From: Eudoraea sp.
Lineage (GTDB): Bacteria; Bacteroidota; Bacteroidia; Flavobacteriales; Flavobacteriaceae
Assembly: GCA_013042925.1 (NCBI GenBank)
Contig: JABDPH010000028.1
Coordinates: 1-10,601 of the forward strand
DNA length: 10,601 nt
Reading direction: 5' to 3'
The translations under genes and the position numbers were made by a program. Of the stretch, positions 7,379 to 10,601 are shown piece by piece. The stretch's first letter is position 1. Each line of letters begins with the position of its first letter. The notes under the pieces are model-generated. The model was given only the letters and a program-made list of their open reading frames with translations. It was not told where the DNA came from and ran no database searches.

Positions 7379-9322
7379 CTATAAAATAAAGCGTTTAACC
7401 ATTTTGGAATCATGTTTTAAAAACACTTCTCCCTCAACAAGGTCAATGGCATAATTTGGCTTCCTGTTTTTTCCAAGTGGAATACTACTCTCACTTTCAC
7501 CGGTATCTTTATTAATTTTTAAAAGTTCAATTCCATTTTCACCTTTGGTAAGCACCATGCAATAGTTTCTGGCTTCTTTTGTGGCCTTAAACCGTTTATT
7601 GGCTGCATTAAAAGCCATTCCTGCAGCACTACCCGCAGATCTGCCCATTTCATTATAAGCGGCTCCTAATTCTGCAAATGCCTGCCCTTCTGCAGTATCC
7701 ATACCATATTGGGCACCTGCTTCCTGTAATACTCCCGAAGTCATAGTGCTTACTGCCGAGACATATCCCGCATAAATGGTTCCTGCAAACAGTAAAGCCC
7801 TTTTCCATCCTTCTTCTCTTGGTGAGGCATAATATTTTTGAAATAAAAGTGTGCCATTATAATCATACATTGCAAAATTCTGATCAGAACTTAACAGAAT
7901 ACCTTTTTCCCTTAATTCTAAAGTATTTGGCGATTCATTTTCATTAAACTTAACAGGCTCTGTAGCTGCCATATCAATTGCTCCACTATCAAGATTAACA
8001 CTTGCCACAGCTCCCGATTTGTAGTCATAGGTGTATAAATGGTTCCCATTTTGGTTGACCAGTTTATAGTGGGTTTTTAGATCTTTTTCCCATAAAAGAT
8101 CGCCTGTTTCTATATTCACAATATTCATTTCTTCTTCGGTAGCATATAGTATTCCATGCTTCGTGGTAAGGGTATAGCCCACATGACCTTTTACCTTGAT
8201 TGTTTTATCAAATGTAAAGAGTCCGTTCTCAGTGTCCAGGTAGTTCAAAAAATGTTTCTCATTTCTGGTAGTGATTACCAGCAATCCCTCTTGAGTAGGG
8301 GTGTAATCATAAATTCCCCCTTTTATGGTTATTCCCCTTCCTTTTTTACCCCAAAGACCTTTGCCATCCTCCATGGAGAACAGATTTACCCGGGAATTTG
8401 AGGCTCCCTGGGGTAGAACCAATAAATTATTATTTATCCAGGTAGTAAGTCCCAGTTGCCCTTTTACCTCTACCGGATCAGGCCAAATCATTTCCCCGTT
8501 TGAAATATCATATGCTCTGTAAGTAGAAGTGAAAGTTACAATGGTATTATTACTGCTTGAAGACATTGACCGGTTTTCATTTCTTTGTTCAGAGCCTATT
8601 ATAAAGTACTGACGGGAAGGATGCATATTAAAATCGAGCTTTATTTCCATTCCTTCAGAAGCAGCCTCCGCTACATCCTTCAGAAGATTACCAAAAGCGC
8701 CCATTTTGCTAATCTGTTCCGCCTCGCTTGAATTATCAACACTCCAGATTACATCACCTGTTTTAGATTTAATTTTGACATTTTTAAGCAATGTTATTCC
8801 TAATAATTCGTCTTCATTCAGTTCAACAAGATTTATCAATTTGCCAAAGCTTCCTTCTTTACTCCAGAGTACTTTGCCTGTGGAAATGTCTATTGAAAGG
8901 GCCATATCTTCGCCCGATACAGATTTCCCTGCTACAACTATGGCATTAGATTGATAAAGGACAAAATGTTGTTTCACATTTTTAATTCCGTGATCAAAAG
9001 AGTTAAATACCTTACTGCCATCAAAAAGATTTACAATAAAAAACCCTTTTTCTGTTTCAATTTTTGCAAAAGGCGAATTCTCCAATTCCGTAAATGAATC
9101 TTCACTCAATCGTGAAAAAGTTAAATCGCTCCAGATTACTTCTCCAGTGTTATTGTCAATACCATATAAGCCTGAATTCGTATGTACAATATAATTTCCT
9201 AAAGCACTGACAGTCTGCCAGTTTATCTCATTATCAAATGAAGAAGTCCATGTTTCTTCTAACTGAGCGAATAATGAAATACTAGTTAAAACGAATGAGT
9301 ATAAGATAATTTTTTTAAACAT
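7379..9322 (-). CDS. Secreted PQQ-like beta-propeller repeat protein with an Ala/Gly-rich insert
   Basis: A 647-residue exported protein of unknown function. Residues 1-19 are a Sec signal peptide ending FA|Q. The body is a series of propeller blades marked by the PQQ/quinoprotein-type strand GxxxW: GEVIWS (60-65), GKVLWS (149-154), GDVIWS (189-194), GEMIWP (276-281), GKGLWG (320-325) and GDLLWE (407-412), with weaker repeats later. Quinoprotein dehydrogenase catalytic residues and c-type heme motifs (CxxCH) are not seen, so this is probably a binding or scaffold propeller like BamB-type proteins, not an enzyme. Residues about 505-585 interrupt the last blades with a helical, small-residue-rich section (AGTIYAGYVSAV, GAAYNEMGRSAGSAAGMAF). 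The last residues (590-647) look like a returning blade. A candidate promoter lies near 9376-9406. Its start is 207 bases beyond the stop of the upstream FAD oxidoreductase gene, with a terminator between, so it is a separate unit. Confidence 0.85.
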   Translation of the reverse strand: MFKKIILYSFVLTSISLFAQLEETWTSSFDNEINWQTVSALGNYIVHTNSGLYGIDNNTGEVIWSDLTFSRLSEDSFTELENSPFAKIETEKGFFIVNLFDGSKVFNSFDHGIKNVKQHFVLYQSNAIVVAGKSVSGEDMALSIDISTGKVLWSKEGSFGKLINLVELNEDELLGITLLKNVKIKSKTGDVIWSVDNSSEAEQISKMGAFGNLLKDVAEAASEGMEIKLDFNMHPSRQYFIIGSEQRNENRSMSSSSNNTIVTFTSTYRAYDISNGEMIWPDPVEVKGQLGLTTWINNNLLVLPQGASNSRVNLFSMEDGKGLWGKKGRGITIKGGIYDYTPTQEGLLVITTRNEKHFLNYLDTENGLFTFDKTIKVKGHVGYTLTTKHGILYATEEEMNIVNIETGDLLWEKDLKTHYKLVNQNGNHLYTYDYKSGAVASVNLDSGAIDMAATEPVKFNENESPNTLELREKGILLSSDQNFAMYDYNGTLLFQKYYASPREEGWKRALLFAGTIYAGYVSAVSTMTSGVLQEAGAQYGMDTAEGQAFAELGAAYNEMGRSAGSAAGMAFNAANKRFKATKEARNYCMVLTKGENGIELLKINKDTGESESSIPLGKNRKPNYAIDLVEGEVFLKHDSKMVKRFIL

Positions 9323-9375
9323 TTTGTGGATATTAAAATTGATGATTTGGGTTGAATTGATTCGTGAAATAAAAA

Positions 9376-9406
9376 CGTTACTATATTCAGTTTATTGTTA
9401 GCCAAA
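9376..9406 (-). promoter_or_regulatory. Possible promoter of the beta-propeller gene
   Basis: On the minus strand TTTG (9406-9403) is followed after exactly 19 bases by TAGTAACG (9383-9376). The -33 box and spacing match the Bacteroidetes consensus, but the -7 box matches only TA and the final G of TAnnTTTG. The predicted leader would be about 45-50 bases. Weak support; it lies just downstream of the terminator of the preceding gene, where a promoter is expected. Confidence 0.3.
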
Positions 9407-9423
9407 GGGTTGAGTTTTAAAAC

Positions 9424-9464
9424 AAAAAAAAAGGGAAGCAAAGTGTCACGCACTTTATCTTCCC
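9424..9464 (-). terminator. Intrinsic terminator of the FAD oxidoreductase gene
   Basis: Read on the minus strand, GGGAAG (9464-9459), AT, AAAGTG, a 5-base loop, CACTTT, G, then CTTCCC (9438-9433) form a two-part stem of 6+6 bp with a small internal mismatch. It is followed directly by nine T residues (9432-9424). This is a classic rho-independent terminator. It lies 65 bases after the stop of the FAD oxidoreductase gene and separates it from the beta-propeller gene. Confidence 0.88.
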
Positions 9465-9529
9465 CTGCTTATCTTTTATCCTTAATTCTCTGAAGTAATT
9501 CATAAACTAAGGACTAATAAACCTGAACT

Positions 9530-10601
9530 TTACGCTTTGGGTTTTATATTCTGATTTACCCTAAATAAATTGTTGGGGTCGTAGGCTTTTTTAATTTCTG
9601 TCAAACGTTCGTAATTATGCTTATAACTAGCCTGAACCCTTTCCTGGCCTTCATCCATCATAAAGTTAGAATACGCCCCTCCTGCTGAATAAGGGTGTAA
9701 GGCTTCCCAATAGTCCTTACACCATTGTGTTATTTTCTCAGCGTTTTCGGGATCAGGATCCACACCCACTATAACCCCCGCATATTTTGCATCTCTGTAA
9801 GCCCATGGTGTGTCTTCTTTTCCAACTCTGCTAGCCGCCCCGCTTAGGGGATAAAGGTGCATCTGAGACAATGGAGTAGGGATATTAGATCCATATTTTA
9901 AATGGGCTGCCCTTGCCTCCTCACGTATATCATTAAAAAAATCTGCTCTCCAATACCATTGTAAGCCTGAAGGAAATAATCCATCAAAAAGTGACTGAAT
10001 AGCAGGATAAGGCATCTCCCCTACATGCTCAAATACAGGTTCTTTGTCTCTGACTTCCTGGAATAGTTTATCAAAGTCTGCGGGTGCACCGGTATAGCAC
10101 CATACAATGCCACAAAACATTTTATTGTGCAATGCATCAGGGAAAGGCGGTCCCGGAATAACCATAGTGGCAATAAAACCATTCAAATCATCCGGTGCAT
10201 TTAAAATAAAGTCGTGATACCATGACATTATTTCTTCAGTTTTTTCTATAGGCCATAAGGTGGGGCCGCCAATAACAGTTTTTACAGGGTGTGCCTGAAA
10301 TTTAAAGGATGTTATTATCCCAAAATTGCCACCACCACCACGTATAGCCCAGTAAAGATCTTCATTCTGATTCTTGTTTACCGTCACAAAGGACCCATCG
10401 GCTAAAACCATGTCAGCCTCTAAAAGATTATCAATCGTCAGGCCGTATTTCCTTGAAAGATGGCCTACACCTCCCCCGAGAGTTAAACCACCAACACCTG
10501 TTGAAGAAATAATACCGGCCGGAACAGCCAATCCAAATGGGTGGGTTGCATGGTCTACTTCGCCCCAGAGGTTTCCGCCACCAACACGTACTGTTTGATC
10601 G
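9530..10601 (-). CDS. FAD-linked oxidoreductase with BBE domain, 5' end cut off by the window edge
   Basis: The C-terminal ~356 residues of a berberine-bridge-enzyme-like flavoprotein of the PCMH FAD-binding type, which oxidises alcohols, amines or sugars with a covalently held FAD and usually passes electrons to O2. The frame is open to the window edge and reads VRVGGGNLWGEVDHATHPFG before the TTG at 10531, which is therefore an internal Leu. FAD-domain motifs include STGVGGLTLGGGVG (near 10500-10460), RKYGLTIDNLLEADMVLADG and YWAIRGGGGNFGIIT. The C-terminal BBE segment, YKHNYERLTEIKKAYDPNNLFRVNQNI, ends the protein as usual. Family members are about 450-480 residues, so about 100 N-terminal residues, including the usual FAD-linking His, are outside. 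The STGVGGLTLGGG stretch lacks the Cys of bicovalent members such as glucooligosaccharide oxidase, suggesting attachment through His only. The substrate is unknown. A terminator follows. Confidence 0.92.
   Translation of the reverse strand, partial: DQTVRVGGGNLWGEVDHATHPFGLAVPAGIISSTGVGGLTLGGGVGHLSRKYGLTIDNLLEADMVLADGSFVTVNKNQNEDLYWAIRGGGGNFGIITSFKFQAHPVKTVIGGPTLWPIEKTEEIMSWYHDFILNAPDDLNGFIATMVIPGPPFPDALHNKMFCGIVWCYTGAPADFDKLFQEVRDKEPVFEHVGEMPYPAIQSLFDGLFPSGLQWYWRADFFNDIREEARAAHLKYGSNIPTPLSQMHLYPLSGAASRVGKEDTPWAYRDAKYAGVIVGVDPDPENAEKITQWCKDYWEALHPYSAGGAYSNFMMDEGQERVQASYKHNYERLTEIKKAYDPNNLFRVNQNIKPKA

Noticed and set aside
8156..8954. Plus-strand open frames opposite the beta-propeller gene
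   Set aside because: Antisense to a gene with a signal peptide and regular blade motifs; compositions are low in information and the frames overlap one another.
10529..10531. TTG at 10531 as the start of the FAD oxidoreductase
   Set aside because: The frame continues upstream to the window edge with conserved FAD-domain sequence (GGGNLWGEVDHATHPFG), so this TTG is an internal Leu codon.

Overview
The window looks like chromosomal DNA of a Bacteroidetes bacterium, most probably a marine or environmental Flavobacteriaceae member. The DNA is AT-rich, three exported proteins have signal peptides ending in ...Q at or next to the cleavage site (HSQ, QAQ, FAQ), strong Shine-Dalgarno sites are not evident, a TAnnTTTG-type -7 box lies before the only plus-strand gene, and the transhydrogenase alpha subunit is split in two. 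I see no rRNA, tRNA, CRISPR, insertion sequence or phage gene.

Layout. (1) Positions 1-2562, minus strand: a three-gene proton-translocating NAD(P) transhydrogenase operon, pntAA-pntAB-pntB, with gene junctions of 1 nt and a 1-nt stop/start overlap. pntB runs off the left edge. Together these proteins exchange hydride between NADH and NADP+ across the inner membrane, driven by the proton gradient. (2) Positions 2563-2867: a 305-nt divergent intergenic region. (3) Positions 2868-3377, plus strand: a small secreted, probably beta-barrel outer-membrane protein. (4) Positions 3413-7214, minus strand: three metabolic genes read in the order Tat-exported lipoprotein of the uroporphyrinogen-decarboxylase/corrinoid-methyltransferase superfamily, YghZ-like aldo/keto reductase, and secreted metal-dependent amidohydrolase. 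The gaps are 70 and 111 nt, so they may be co-transcribed. A candidate promoter and an 11-bp inverted repeat sit upstream of the first. (5) Positions 7379-9322, minus strand: a secreted PQQ-like beta-propeller protein with an odd Ala/Gly-rich insert. (6) Positions 9530-10601, minus strand: the C-terminal three quarters of a berberine-bridge-type FAD oxidoreductase, followed by a clear intrinsic terminator.

The transhydrogenase genes are ordinary housekeeping. The right two thirds is an accessory oxidoreductase/hydrolase region whose substrates cannot be read from sequence. The most unusual gene is the exported URO-D-superfamily lipoprotein. It keeps the His-x-Cys...Cys zinc pattern of methylcobamide:thiol methyltransferases, yet has a twin-arginine signal and a lipobox, so it should act outside the cytoplasm, where corrinoid-dependent methyl transfer is not normally expected. 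I see no complete, clearly novel multi-gene system here; that exported protein and its neighbours are the best lead.
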